NCBI GenBank assembly: GCA_963720075.1
Contig: CAVREG010000019.1
Coordinates: 868,001 to 932,000, forward strand
Direction: 5' to 3'
Length of the DNA: 64,000 nucleotides
Source: PALSA-188 sp963720075
Lineage (GTDB): Bacteria; Acidobacteriota; Terriglobia; Terriglobales; Acidobacteriaceae
Of the stretch, positions 32,614-41,022 are shown one piece after another (positions within the stretch are counted from its first letter, which is position 1; each line of letters starts with the position of its first letter). Under the pieces are notes generated by a model that saw nothing but the letters and a program-made list of their open reading frames with translations, did no database searches and was not told the origin of the DNA. Both the position numbers and the translations under genes were made by a program.

Positions 32614-34722
32614 ATGCGAAAGCAACTGCTGGGTATTTTTCTACCGCTGCTGGCAATGGTTCTTATGGCAGCGGCCGAAACTCAGAGCACGGGCATGAAT
32701 GAAACCTCTCATGCCTCGCTGCAGAAGGTCAATGTTGTGCGCGGGAATGATGGAATCACTCTGGAGGTCATAGCCCACGGGCAACTGACACCCAAGGTCG
32801 AAACTCTCACCGCGCCGGCGAGACTTGTGATTGACCTGCCAAACACTGCCATGGGCACATCGGTTAGCCATATTGATGTTGGCAACAACGGCGTGAAGGG
32901 CGTGCGCATCGGCACCGACAATCTGGCGACCCCTATGACCCGCGTCGTGGTGGATCTGCTGCATAAGTGCCGGTACGAAATCGTCCCCGGCGCCGATGGC
33001 ACTTTTACGCTGAAGCTGCATTCAGGTACTGACGCCGCAAAGGTAGTCGTTCCTGTAAAGGCGGCGCCAGTAACAGAAAGTTCTGTTGCACCGGGGGCAG
33101 TCTCTGCCGTAGTCCCGGTTAAAGAGACGCGCGCAGCCCAGTTGCCTTCTTCCATTTCCGCTGCACCGGAAACAGCGGCCGCGCCCTCTGCTTCCGCCAG
33201 CAACTTCGTCGTCGTCGAACCTTCGTACAAGCCGAAGAAGGCAACGGAGGATTCTTTCCCTGCGGTGACAAGCCAACCGGCGCGTGCCATTCAAGCCGCC
33301 GCCAAATTTGTCGAGCGTCCAGACACAGATTTGTTGCCGCCGCCCAGCGCGGCAATGCAGTCCGGATCGCCGTCGGCCCAGGCTCCAGCCGCAAACAATC
33401 TTGCCGCCGAGCAGAAAGCACAATTGCAACAACCCGCCGCCATCATGGGTCCGAAATATACCGGTGAGCCAATATCGGTAAATTTGAAAGATGTAGATTT
33501 GAAGGACTTCTTCCGCCTCATCCACGAAATCAGCGGACTCAACGTAGTCCTCGATCCAAATGTCCACGGCACCCTAACCATCGTCCTAGACGATGTTCCA
33601 TGGGATCAGGCGTTAGACATCGTTTTAAAGAATAATGATTTGTCGCGGCAGTTGGATGGAAACGTCCTGAGAATCGCGACTGTTGATACGTTGAAGAAGG
33701 AAGCCGATGGAAGGCGTGAGGAGCAGGAATCAGAAGCGCTGGCTGTTGATAAAGTCACGGTCACGCGCTTCCTCAGCTACGCCCATTCGAAAGATGTCGT
33801 GCCCACGTTGAAGAAATTTTTAAGTCAGCGCGGTGACGTCATCTCTGACGATCGCACCAATGCGGTGATCATTTCGGATATTCCTTCGGTTATGCCTGGG
33901 ATTGACCGGTTGCTGACGCAGCTTGATCGCAAGACCCAGGAAGTGGAAATTGAAGCCCGCGTCGTGGCCGCTACTCGCAGCTTCGCACGCGACATCGGAA
34001 CGCAACTCGGATTCGGATGGGGCAATGGAGCCAACGCGGTAGGCGGCGTGGGCGCCGTAGGAACTTCTCCGATCACTGTTGGTCCCGGAGTTTCACCCTT
34101 CTATCAGGTTGTCGGAACGCCCGGAGCCACCACTGGCACGCAGATTCCATTGTTCTCTAATCTTGGAGTCACCAGTCCGACCAGCGGTCTCAGCTTTGTC
34201 AACGTGAGCAATCACGTTCAACTTGATGCTCTTCTGACGATGGCCGAATCTCGCGGCTTACTGAAGATTCTGTCTCGTCCGCGCGTCGTCACTCAAAACA
34301 ATATTCAAGCTCTGGTACGCCAGGGCGTCCGGGTACCAATCGTGACCCAGGCGCAGTTGGGCGGACCGCCAACCGTTACCTACGTGGACGCCTTCCTGCG
34401 GCTGACGGTCATTCCGCAGATCACGTCTGAAAACACAATCTTCCTTAACGTGGACGTGGAAAACACCACGCCCGATTTCGGACACGAAGTGCAGGGCAAC
34501 CCAACGTTGATCACGCAACAAGCGACCACGCAGGTGCTCGTCACAGATGGCGGCACGGTCGTCGTCGGCGGCGTTATCCAAACCAATAACTCCATCAGCG
34601 TGCAGGAAGTTCCCTTGCTCGGAAGCATTCCGTACCTCGGAAACCTTTTCAAACACACGACGGTCAGCACCTCAAACCAGGAGCTGATCTTCTTCATTAC
34701 TCCAAGGATTATCGAAACTTAA
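32614..34722 (+). CDS. pilQ: Type IV pilus secretin PilQ
   Basis: A 702-residue outer-membrane secretin through which pili exit. Order: signal peptide (about 1-21), one AMIN domain (about 35-135: GITLEVIAHGQLTPKVETL, RLVIDLPNTAMG) that binds peptidoglycan, a long Ala/Pro/Ser linker (about 150-280), an STN/N0 domain (about 290-360: ISVNLKDVDLKDFFRLIHEI), a secretin N1 domain (about 380-450) and the C-terminal secretin channel (about 460-702: VEIEARVVAATRSFARDIG, with VPLLGSIPYLGNLFKHTTVS and ELIFFITPRII). It ends the operon with a strong terminator. Only one AMIN copy is present, against two or three in many Proteobacteria. Confidence 0.93.
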   Translation: MRKQLLGIFLPLLAMVLMAAAETQSTGMNETSHASLQKVNVVRGNDGITLEVIAHGQLTPKVETLTAPARLVIDLPNTAMGTSVSHIDVGNNGVKGVRIGTDNLATPMTRVVVDLLHKCRYEIVPGADGTFTLKLHSGTDAAKVVVPVKAAPVTESSVAPGAVSAVVPVKETRAAQLPSSISAAPETAAAPSASASNFVVVEPSYKPKKATEDSFPAVTSQPARAIQAAAKFVERPDTDLLPPPSAAMQSGSPSAQAPAANNLAAEQKAQLQQPAAIMGPKYTGEPISVNLKDVDLKDFFRLIHEISGLNVVLDPNVHGTLTIVLDDVPWDQALDIVLKNNDLSRQLDGNVLRIATVDTLKKEADGRREEQESEALAVDKVTVTRFLSYAHSKDVVPTLKKFLSQRGDVISDDRTNAVIISDIPSVMPGIDRLLTQLDRKTQEVEIEARVVAATRSFARDIGTQLGFGWGNGANAVGGVGAVGTSPITVGPGVSPFYQVVGTPGATTGTQIPLFSNLGVTSPTSGLSFVNVSNHVQLDALLTMAESRGLLKILSRPRVVTQNNIQALVRQGVRVPIVTQAQLGGPPTVTYVDAFLRLTVIPQITSENTIFLNVDVENTTPDFGHEVQGNPTLITQQATTQVLVTDGGTVVVGGVIQTNNSISVQEVPLLGSIPYLGNLFKHTTVSTSNQELIFFITPRIIET

Positions 34723-35121
34723 AAACTTAAGTCGAGATAAAACGCCGCCGGCCTCTGAAGAACCTGTCAGAGCCGGCGGTTTGAGTTTTGGGGAAGATGC
34801 GTTTTCGAAATCGCGTCTTAGCGGGTAGTCCACGATGATGGCCCGGCCATCGGTGAGGGCTTTTACGGAGTGGCGTGCGTTCGCGGGGACGATCGCGACT
34901 AGGCCGGGGCGAACGATTTGGGTCTCGCCATCAACGGTCATCTCCAGCTCTCCCTCGATCACTTCATAAACTTCTTCCAGAGGATGGGAGTGCTCGTGAA
35001 TGGACGCGCCGCGGGTGAAGTCGTAGTGAGCGAATGTCATGCTGGCAGAGTGGAAATAGCGTCCATTCCATCCTGGCAAGCGCTCGATTACAGTGAGGTC
35101 GCGGGTGCTGATGAAGGGCAT
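34672..35121 (-). CDS. Cupin-domain protein, copy 1, with read-through C-terminus
   Basis: A small single-domain cupin. The core (residues 1-~106, MPFISTRDLTVIERLPGW onward) has the motif 1 pattern GASIHEHSHPLEEVYEVIEGE and a motif 2 reading VAIVPANARHSVKALTDG, with metal-binding His residues. It is nearly identical to copy 2 at 36272-36589. In copy 2 the protein stops right after PLRRDF; here the stop has become a sense codon and the frame runs on about 43 residues, through the pilQ terminator and over the last 51 bases of pilQ on the opposite strand. ATG at 35121 has GGAGGA upstream. Function unknown; likely metal-dependent small-molecule binding. Confidence 0.7.
   Translation of the reverse strand: MPFISTRDLTVIERLPGWNGRYFHSASMTFAHYDFTRGASIHEHSHPLEEVYEVIEGELEMTVDGETQIVRPGLVAIVPANARHSVKALTDGRAIIVDYPLRRDFENASSPKLKPPALTGSSEAGGVLSRLKFLSFDNPWSNEEDQLLV
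34746..34790 (+). terminator. Strong intrinsic terminator of the pil operon
   Basis: CCGCCGGC-C-TCTGA pairs with TCAGA-GCCGGCGG (one bulged C), eight-base loop, followed by TTTGAGTTTT. It starts 23 bases after the pilQ stop. The convergent cupin reading frame runs through it. Confidence 0.88.
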
Positions 35122-35192
35122 GGGTTCCTCCTCGCGGAATCGTAGCACGGCGGTTTGGGGAGGTTGTTTGAATGGAATGCGGCGTCGTTCAG

Positions 35193-35275
35193 CGAGGTCT
35201 CGCGGGCGAGGGCGCCCGCGCCACACAGGCAAAGCAGATTCCCCCGGGCTGAAGCGCCCGTTCGGAATGACAAAG
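35193..35275. repeat. Dispersed GC-rich repeat pair next to cupin copy 1
   Basis: Two short elements abut. The first has CGCGGGCGAGGGCGCCCGCG, repeated at 36061 and 36694. The second has AAAGCAGATTCC, a small GGGC..GCCC hairpin and GGAATGACAAA, repeated at 36092-36134 and 49084-49131. Both look like dispersed non-coding repeats. Confidence 0.6.
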
Positions 35276-35320
35276 TTTAAGAGTCTTACGAAAAACGTAA
35301 ACTTGGGTCAGCCAGCCGGC

Positions 35321-35902
35321 CTAACAACTTCGGGGGGAAATCATGAACTTCTTCCTGAATGCTCCAAGGATACCAATCGCGGTAATTCCTGCCAGGGATA
35401 GGCCCGATGCGTCCGGCACAGTGCCGATGACTTGAGTCCCTGTCTCGCTTATAGCAACCGTTTGTCCATCCAAACCAACATTGTAGATCGAAATTCCACC
35501 ACAGTTAGTCGAGTAACAAAGTTGAGAGTAGTTTGAGTATCCGCTGTAGAGAGCCAAACCACCAGCATCAGGCGCCCCGAAAACGAAGGACAAATCAGTA
35601 GCCGAGGCAATTAGATCGCTTCCCACACTGCTAAAGATACCGCCGGAAAGCGGCTCCGTGTTCGTCCCATCACTCAATACCAAATTCACAGCGACTATGT
35701 TCCCAGCAAACCCGACCGGTCCGTCAATTACACCCCCAGTGTTGAGCACCCCAATCGTTCCGTCGGTTGTTATGGTGCCCGTAACACTCCCAGCGCCAAC
35801 CGTCTGATCAATGTTGTATGTAATATTGTCCGCCATCAAAAGTGAGGGTGAGACCATGGCTGCGGATACTAATATCGATAATGCTACGGATCGAACTTTC
35901 AT
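35321..35902 (-). CDS. Secreted PEP-CTERM-like protein
   Basis: A 193-residue exported protein: signal peptide (VRSVALSILVSAAMVSPSLL, then MADN), a Gly/Thr/Ser-rich beta-structured body with a Cys pair (LCYSTNCGG), and a C-terminal sorting-like tail: VPDASGLSLAGITAIGILGA followed by FRKKF. The VPD(A/S)-helix-basic layout matches PEP-CTERM variants recognised by exosortases, although twelve more residues follow the basic cluster. It lies between the two cupin copies, on the same strand. No exosortase gene is in the window. Confidence 0.65.
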   Translation of the reverse strand: MKVRSVALSILVSAAMVSPSLLMADNITYNIDQTVGAGSVTGTITTDGTIGVLNTGGVIDGPVGFAGNIVAVNLVLSDGTNTEPLSGGIFSSVGSDLIASATDLSFVFGAPDAGGLALYSGYSNYSQLCYSTNCGGISIYNVGLDGQTVAISETGTQVIGTVPDASGLSLAGITAIGILGAFRKKFMISPRSC

Positions 35903-36271
35903 AAACCCTCTTTTCTAAATTCTTGATGCCATGAACAAGGTTTCACATCGGGGACCGCGTACCAATGGCCTATTGTGCTGGTTACTAAAGTTCGGAGAGA
36001 GGACCTGCAAGTCAGACGGTGGGTCAAAGGTGGGCCAGCCGCCATCAGTCCAAGTGAAGGCACGCGGGCGAGGGCGCCCGCACCAGACAGATAAAGCAGA
36101 TTCCTCCGGGCTCGGCGCCCGTTCGCAATGACAATATATTGCGGGGCAAGAGCAGACGCAGCAAGCTGCGTCTCTACGCGTGTTCGGATTAGGAGTTGAT
36201 TCCTCGCTCGAGCCGAGGACGGCTTGAATGGGCCACCATCCGATGTTTCAGGTGAGCCACTTCCAGTGGAC
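35903..36271. other. Intergenic region with dispersed repeats
   Basis: About 370 bases between the PEP-CTERM-like gene and cupin copy 2. It holds the second copy of the paired GC-rich repeats (36059-36134) and a perfect 20-bp hairpin AGACGCAGC-AA-GCTGCGTCT at 36154-36173. No gene is supported. Confidence 0.5.
36059..36134. repeat. Dispersed GC-rich repeat pair, second copy
   Basis: GCGGGCGAGGGCGCCCGC (36064 onward) followed by AAAGCAGATTCCTCCGGGCT and a TTCGCAATGACAA end. The same pair in the same order occurs at 35193-35275. Confidence 0.6.
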
Positions 36272-36589
36272 CTAGAAATCGCGTCTCAGCGGATAGTCCA
36301 CGATGATGGCCCGGCCGTCGGTGAGGGCTTTGACGGAGTGGCGCACGTTGGCGGAGACGATCGCGACTAGGCCGGGGCGGACGATTTGGGTCTCGCCATC
36401 AATGGTCATCTCCAGTTCGCCCTCGATCACTTCGTAAACTTCTTCCTGAGGATGGAAGTGCTCGTGAATGGACGCTCCGCGGGTGAAGTCGTAGTGAGCG
36501 AATGTCATACTGGGAGAGTGGAAATAGCGTCCATGCCATCCTGGCAAGCGCTCGATGACATTGAGGTCGCGGGTGTCAATGAAGGGCAT
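36272..36589 (-). CDS. Cupin-domain protein, copy 2
   Basis: A 105-residue single-domain cupin, about 90% identical by eye to copy 1 at 34672-35121. It has GASIHEHFHPQEEVYEVIEG and DGETQIVRPGLVAIVSANVRH with candidate metal-binding His residues, and stops directly after YPLRRDF. ATG at 36589 is preceded by GAGGAG on the minus strand. The homology with copy 1 also extends upstream over the ribosome-binding site and a GC-rich repeat, so a block of 400 or more bases was duplicated. Function unknown. Confidence 0.78.
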   Translation of the reverse strand: MPFIDTRDLNVIERLPGWHGRYFHSPSMTFAHYDFTRGASIHEHFHPQEEVYEVIEGELEMTIDGETQIVRPGLVAIVSANVRHSVKALTDGRAIIVDYPLRRDF

Positions 36590-37032
36590 CGGGTTCTCCT
36601 CGCGGAATGCTAGCACGGCGGTTGAGGCGAGCTTCTTGAATGGGAACATCTACTACGGCTGGGGCTGGAATGCGGCGTCGTTTAGCGAGGTCTCGCGGGC
36701 GAGGGCGCCCACGCCACACCGGCATCGCATTTTTCGCTTGACCTCGTTTTTGATTCCTGACATAACTGCGTTATAACTTAGCGTAAAAGTTTAAAAGACG
36801 ACTATAACTAATTGCGAATTAAGATTTTACGTGTAACTCGCCTATATCCATAGATTTCGGCTCTCGTCACCACCCCCTAAATCTTTGATTCCAGTATATT
36901 GACCCCAAAGGGGAGGGGTGGGGGAGGGCCTGCTGATCTGTCATCCCGACATCCCCATCGCTGCGAGGAGCTCAAGGTCGAAGGCACCCAATGCGGTACT
37001 CTTAAATGCCAGCGGGATGGGCGCGCGCATTT
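36590..37032. other. Intergenic region with AT-rich segment
   Basis: About 440 bases. A third copy of the GC-rich repeat core lies at 36685-36722. Then comes a distinctly AT-rich stretch (about 36760-36860, with TTATAACTTAGCGTAAAAG), unlike its surroundings, and a G-rich stretch at 36905-36930. No gene is recognised. Confidence 0.45.
36685..36722. repeat. Dispersed GC-rich repeat, third copy
   Basis: AGGTCTCGCGGGCGAGGGCG and CCCACGCCACACC match the copy at 35196-35228 almost base for base, including the preceding GCGGCGTCGTTTAGCG. It lies upstream of cupin copy 2, as the first copy lies upstream of cupin copy 1. Confidence 0.6.
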
Positions 37033-37335
37033 ATGTCCTACCATGTGGTGGCTTTGACGATGGCGCAAGTTAGGCAGGGCGGACTTGGATTCCAACGGGA
37101 ATTGAGCGCTTTGCTGCGCGAATCGAAAGAGGTGAAGGTATATTCGGCGAGTCCGTTCGATCTGGACGAACGGCGCCGGGTAAAAGATCGGTTTGGAGGG
37201 GATGTGGTTTATTTTTTTAACGACGCGGCGTATGAGGAATGTATGCGACTCGGCCTCGGCGTGCAATTCATCGCGGAAGTCAGCGATGAGGAAGTGCCTC
37301 GCAGGCGGGCGTTGTTTGTCGGCATACCGGAATAG
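37033..37335 (+). CDS. Small hypothetical protein
   Basis: A 100-residue alpha/beta protein beginning MSYHVVALTMAQVRQGGLGF and ending RRRALFVGIPE, with the central segment VKVYSASPFDLDERRRVKDR and a VVYFFNDAAYEECMRLGLGV block. No recognised motif or signal peptide. Codon use looks ordinary for the region. ATG at 37033 is one choice; an upstream start at 37006 would add nine residues. It stands alone between a repeat-rich gap and the convergent accC. Confidence 0.5.
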   Translation: MSYHVVALTMAQVRQGGLGFQRELSALLRESKEVKVYSASPFDLDERRRVKDRFGGDVVYFFNDAAYEECMRLGLGVQFIAEVSDEEVPRRRALFVGIPE

Positions 37336-37532
37336 GAAGCTCGGCGGTGGATTGCCGTTCGACGAACCATTTTGTTGCCTGCTGGGATGGAAATCGCATC
37401 CTGAAATCATCACTGAAAAGGCTCCTGCTCTTCAGAAGCCTTAGTCCTCAAGCCAAGACTACCGGTCGAACGACCTTCTCTCTTATCCAATCAATATTTT
37501 CTCTCCGCTTTTCGGAGAAACAGGATTCTTAT

Positions 37533-38900
37533 CTAACGTTCCGGCTTCCCCACCCCAGTCTTTGCCAAAAACCGCTCGATGAATGTCGTGTCCACATTGC
37601 CCGCACGAAAGTCGGGGTCAGCGAGAATCCGCCGGTGCAACGGAATGGTCGTAAATATCCCCTCGACGATAAACATCTCCAACGCTCGCGACATGCGCGA
37701 CACCGCCTCGACTCGATCTTTCCCGCGCACAATTAGCTTGGCAATCAGCGAATCATAATAAGGAGGAATGGTGCCTTCAGCGTAGGCTGCGGTATCCACG
37801 CGAACGCCTGTCCCGCCCGGAGGATTAAATGCTGTGATCTTCCCCGCAGAAGGCGTGAACTTTTCCGGATGCTCGGCATTGATGCGGCATTCGATGGCGT
37901 GCCCGCGATGCTCGATCGGACCTTGCAGAATATTCTCCAAGCGTTCGCCGGCAGCTACAAGAATCTGGCTCTTCACTAAATCCACGTCGGTGACCATTTC
38001 CGTGACCGGATGCTCCACCTGAATGCGCGTATTCATCTCGATGAAATAAAGTTGCCGGTCTTCATCCATCAAGAACTCAATGGTTCCTGCATTCACATAT
38101 CCAATTTCAGAAAGTGTCTTCGACAACATCTGGCCGATCTGCTCTCGCAATTCAGGACTGACTTGAGTTGACGGCGACTCTTCCAACAATTTCTGATGCC
38201 GCCGCTGAATGCTGCATTCGCGCTCGCCCAGACTGACCACGTTGCGATATTCATCTGCAAGAATTTGAAATTCAATATGCCGCGGACGCTCAATGAATTT
38301 CTCCATGTAGAGGTCGCCATTGCCGAACGCAGCCGAGGCTTCCGATTGTGCCGCCTTAAAGAGCGCCGGGAGCTCCGCCTCGCCACGCACGATTCTCATG
38401 CCGCGTCCGCCGCCCCCCGCCGAGGCTTTAATGATGACGGGAAATCCAATCTGCCGCGCCCATTCGAGGGCTTCGCCATCGCTCGCCAGAATTCCCTCCG
38501 ACCCCGGCAGAATCGGCACGCCAACTTTCTTCATGATCGCCCGGGCTTTTTCTTTTTCCCCCATCAGGCGAGTAATCTCGGGCGGCGGCCCAATAAATTT
38601 AATGTTGCAGGTTTCGGTCACTTCGGCGAAGTTGGCGTTCTCAGCCAACAGCCCATAGCCAGGATGGATTGCGTCCACGTTGGCAATTTCGGCGGCGCTG
38701 ATGACGGCCGGGATATTCAGGTAACTCAATCCCAATTGCGGAGGGCCAATGCAGATCGCCTCATCGGCAAAGCGCACATGCAGCGAATTGCGGTCGGCCT
38801 CGCTGTAAATCGCAACCGTGCGGATTCCCAATTCCTTGCACGCACAAATTACTCGAAGAGCGATCTCTCCCCGGTTTGCAATGAGTATCTTCTTAAACAT
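37533..38900 (-). CDS. accC: Acetyl-CoA carboxylase biotin carboxylase subunit
   Basis: ATP-grasp enzyme that carboxylates biotin on AccB in the first step of fatty acid synthesis. The 455-residue protein starts MFKKILIANRGEIALRVI. The Gly-rich ATP loop is KASAGGGGRGMRIV, with the catalytic patch MNTRIQVEHPVTEM and the C-terminal AECRINAEHP-like ECRINAEHPEKFTPSAG. The ATG at 38900 matches the family start; the open frame extends upstream to 39008 but only through a dispersed repeat. It follows accB on the same strand with 133 bases between, filled largely by that repeat. Confidence 0.95.
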   Translation of the reverse strand: MFKKILIANRGEIALRVICACKELGIRTVAIYSEADRNSLHVRFADEAICIGPPQLGLSYLNIPAVISAAEIANVDAIHPGYGLLAENANFAEVTETCNIKFIGPPPEITRLMGEKEKARAIMKKVGVPILPGSEGILASDGEALEWARQIGFPVIIKASAGGGGRGMRIVRGEAELPALFKAAQSEASAAFGNGDLYMEKFIERPRHIEFQILADEYRNVVSLGERECSIQRRHQKLLEESPSTQVSPELREQIGQMLSKTLSEIGYVNAGTIEFLMDEDRQLYFIEMNTRIQVEHPVTEMVTDVDLVKSQILVAAGERLENILQGPIEHRGHAIECRINAEHPEKFTPSAGKITAFNPPGGTGVRVDTAAYAEGTIPPYYDSLIAKLIVRGKDRVEAVSRMSRALEMFIVEGIFTTIPLHRRILADPDFRAGNVDTTFIERFLAKTGVGKPER

Positions 38901-38925
38901 TGATTGGAATTTGGACTTTGAAAGG

Positions 38926-38999
38926 GAAGGGCACGACTTCAGTCGTGCGGTTATAGGTGAGATTTTGTTGATCGGCCCGACTGAAAGTCGTGCCCTTGC
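38926..38999. repeat. Fold-back repeat in the accB-accC spacer
   Basis: Outer arms GAAGGGCACGAC (38926-38937) and GTCGTGCCCTTGC (38987-38999) are inverted repeats; inside are CTTCAGTCGTGC and GGCCCGACTGAAAG, able to form a nested hairpin. Related copies are at 39632-39708, 45468-45547 and partly 28803-28878. Confidence 0.75.
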
Positions 39000-39033
39000 T
39001 TTTCTCAATGGCTGTGTTTTTCAATCTCTGCTC

Positions 39034-39522
39034 TTACTTCCTTGGACGAATCGCAAACAACTCCTGCCCATATTCAATCGGCTGCCCATTGGCAATGAGC
39101 TTCCTCACCACTTCACCGGCCACGTCCGACTCAATTTCATTCATCAGCTTCATAGCTTCCACAATGCACAAAAGCTGGCCAACTTCCACGACATCCCCAG
39201 CCTTCACAAATGGAGGCGATCCCGGCGAAGGCGACTCATAGAACGTGCCCACAATCGGGGACTTAACCATATGCAGCGGCTCCTCCGGAATCGGCTCAGG
39301 CTCCTTTGGGGCAGCGGGTGGCGCCGCAGGCGGGGGGGCTACCGCATCAGACGCTACTGCGGGCGGCGGATGTACCGCAAAATAAGAAGGGACCGAAGGC
39401 CCTTGTGCAGGCTCGCTGGCACGCTTGATGCGCACCTTCACATCTCCGCGCTCTAGTTCAAACTCAGCAATATCCTTTTCAATCAGGAATTCGATGAGCT
39501 CTTTTATTTCTTTTTGGTTCAT
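39034..39522 (-). CDS. accB: Biotin carboxyl carrier protein of acetyl-CoA carboxylase
   Basis: A 162-residue carrier that holds biotin for AccC and the carboxyltransferase. An N-terminal helical region (MNQKEIKELIEFLIEKDIAE) is followed by a Pro/Ala linker (about 45-80) and a C-terminal biotinyl domain (about 85-160) with the biotinylated Lys in IVEAMKLMNEIES, and YGQELFAIRP at the end. It lies upstream of accC in the same orientation, the usual accBC order. A dispersed repeat sits on each side of it. Confidence 0.94.
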   Translation of the reverse strand: MNQKEIKELIEFLIEKDIAEFELERGDVKVRIKRASEPAQGPSVPSYFAVHPPPAVASDAVAPPPAAPPAAPKEPEPIPEEPLHMVKSPIVGTFYESPSPGSPPFVKAGDVVEVGQLLCIVEAMKLMNEIESDVAGEVVRKLIANGQPIEYGQELFAIRPRK

Positions 39523-39631
39523 GGAAAGGTGGGCTTCGTTTTAACGCTGTGGGAGAGGCAGTCAACCTCTCCTTCAATTCCACGTCTCTGCGCATCAGAG
39601 CTGTGGAAAGACTCCATGTGAAGCGTTCGAC

Positions 39632-39708
39632 GGGAAGGGCGCGGCCTTGAGCCGTGCCGAGGTCAATTGCGCCGTACGTGCGGCACGACTGGAAATCGTG
39701 CCCTTCCC
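39632..39708. repeat. Fold-back repeat upstream of accB
   Basis: Outer arms GGGAAGGGCGCGGCC and GGAAATCGTGCCCTTCCC, with an inner GGCACGACTGGAAATCG half. Same family as 38926-38999. It lies between the aminopeptidase gene and accB. Confidence 0.65.
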
Positions 39709-39740
39709 AATCCTTCAGCTTCTCGAATTTTCGCAACCTG

Positions 39741-40844
39741 TTAAACCGTTATCAGTTCCTTGCCTGTAGGTGTCAGAACTTCGCACCCGGTTTCAGTGAC
39801 CAGAACCATGTCTTCGATGCGTATTCCCCACTTGCCGGGAAGATAAACGCCGGGCTCGATTGTAATTACCATCCCGGTTTTCAAAACGTCGGTCTGGCCC
39901 GCCGCAATTCGAGGCAATTCATGAATCTCCAAACCCACGCCATGCCCGGTTGAATGTGAAAAGTGCTTACCTAAACCATTCTTTTTCAATATCTTGCGGG
40001 CTGCTGCATCCACTTCGCCAACGCTAACACCCGGCCTAACCGCCTCCACCGCCGCCTGCTGCGCCTCGCGCACCGCCTCGTACGCGCCTCTCGCTTCCGC
40101 AGTCGGACGGCCCACATGGACCGTGCGCGTCATGTCCGAACAGTAGCCCGCGAGTATAACACCGAAGTCGCAGACAACGAATCCCTTGGCCGGGATCTTC
40201 GCCTCTGACGCAACCCCATGCGGCAATGCCGACCGCTTCCCGGAAGCGATTATTGTCGGGAACGACATTTGCTCTGCACCGGCCCGCCGTGCCGCGTACT
40301 CCAATTCCGCCGCCACTTCATTTTCACTCACGCCGGCCTTCGCTGTATTGAGAATGTTCCAAAATAAATCGCAGCCCATCCTCACCGCCGCCCGAATAAG
40401 TTCTATCTCTTGAAAGTCCTTTACCGAGCGAGCTTGCTCTATCAGTGGAGGCGCTTCTTTTAACCTGAAACTTGAGCCCAGTATTTTCGCCAGCTTGGAA
40501 CGAATCGAAACCGTCAAATGCTCGCCTTCGATTCCAACGGTCACGTCGCGCTTCCCTGCGGGTTTCAATGTCCTACGCTGAGCCAAAAGCCATTCCGCCG
40601 CCGATAGCAATGCAGCCTTTCGTCCAATGACGACACGCGAATTCCGCACCTCATCTTTCGCTTGCGAGATGTAGCGCCCGTCGGAAAAGGAGATACTTCG
40701 ATCTTCGGTCAGTACGAGGACACCGGCGCTCCCAGTAAATCCGCAAAGATAACGAACGTTCGGAAGATGCGTAATCAGCAATGCATCAAGTCGGGTCCCT
40801 TCAAGCAGACCTTGCAGCTTTTTCTGACGGAAGCGGTAGTCCAT
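39741..40844 (-). CDS. Xaa-Pro aminopeptidase (M24 family)
   Basis: A 367-residue metallopeptidase that removes N-terminal residues before proline. The N-terminal creatinase-like domain (about 1-135: RFRQKKLQGLLEGTRLDALL) precedes the pita-bread catalytic domain (about 140-367). Metal ligands are seen in VCDFGVILAGYCSDMTRTVH (two Asp), HSTGHGVGLEIHE (His) and TIEPGVYLPGKWGIRIEDM (two Glu). It precedes accB on the same strand, a common acidobacterial and clostridial order. The downstream gap contains a dispersed repeat. Confidence 0.92.
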   Translation of the reverse strand: MDYRFRQKKLQGLLEGTRLDALLITHLPNVRYLCGFTGSAGVLVLTEDRSISFSDGRYISQAKDEVRNSRVVIGRKAALLSAAEWLLAQRRTLKPAGKRDVTVGIEGEHLTVSIRSKLAKILGSSFRLKEAPPLIEQARSVKDFQEIELIRAAVRMGCDLFWNILNTAKAGVSENEVAAELEYAARRAGAEQMSFPTIIASGKRSALPHGVASEAKIPAKGFVVCDFGVILAGYCSDMTRTVHVGRPTAEARGAYEAVREAQQAAVEAVRPGVSVGEVDAAARKILKKNGLGKHFSHSTGHGVGLEIHELPRIAAGQTDVLKTGMVITIEPGVYLPGKWGIRIEDMVLVTETGCEVLTPTGKELITV

Positions 40845-41022
40845 CGCTAGAGTTTAACAACTGTGGCGCGGTGGGTACTATGCAGAGAGTAGGACTACGC
40901 ACTGGTGCCCCACCCTTCTTGCTTCAATTCCGAGAGGTCATCCTGAGCTTGCGAAGGATCTTGCGTGCAGCGGATAAGCGACCGGCCTTCCTAAGATCAA
41001 AAAACCGCATCAAAGAAATTCG

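Noticed and set aside
36154..36173. 20-bp palindrome as a terminator of cupin copy 2
   Set aside because: It has no T tract, and it lies about 100 bases past the stop; more likely another small repeat.
37499..37522. Hairpin after accC as an intrinsic terminator
   Set aside because: The stem is good (CTCTCCG/CGGAGAA) but no T run follows on the minus strand.
37347..37736. Plus-strand frame before accC
   Set aside because: Overlaps accC antisense, has no motif, and its 5' part lies in a short gap.
38901..39008. Extended accC start
   Set aside because: The extension is translation of a fold-back repeat; biotin carboxylases begin at MFKKILIANRG.
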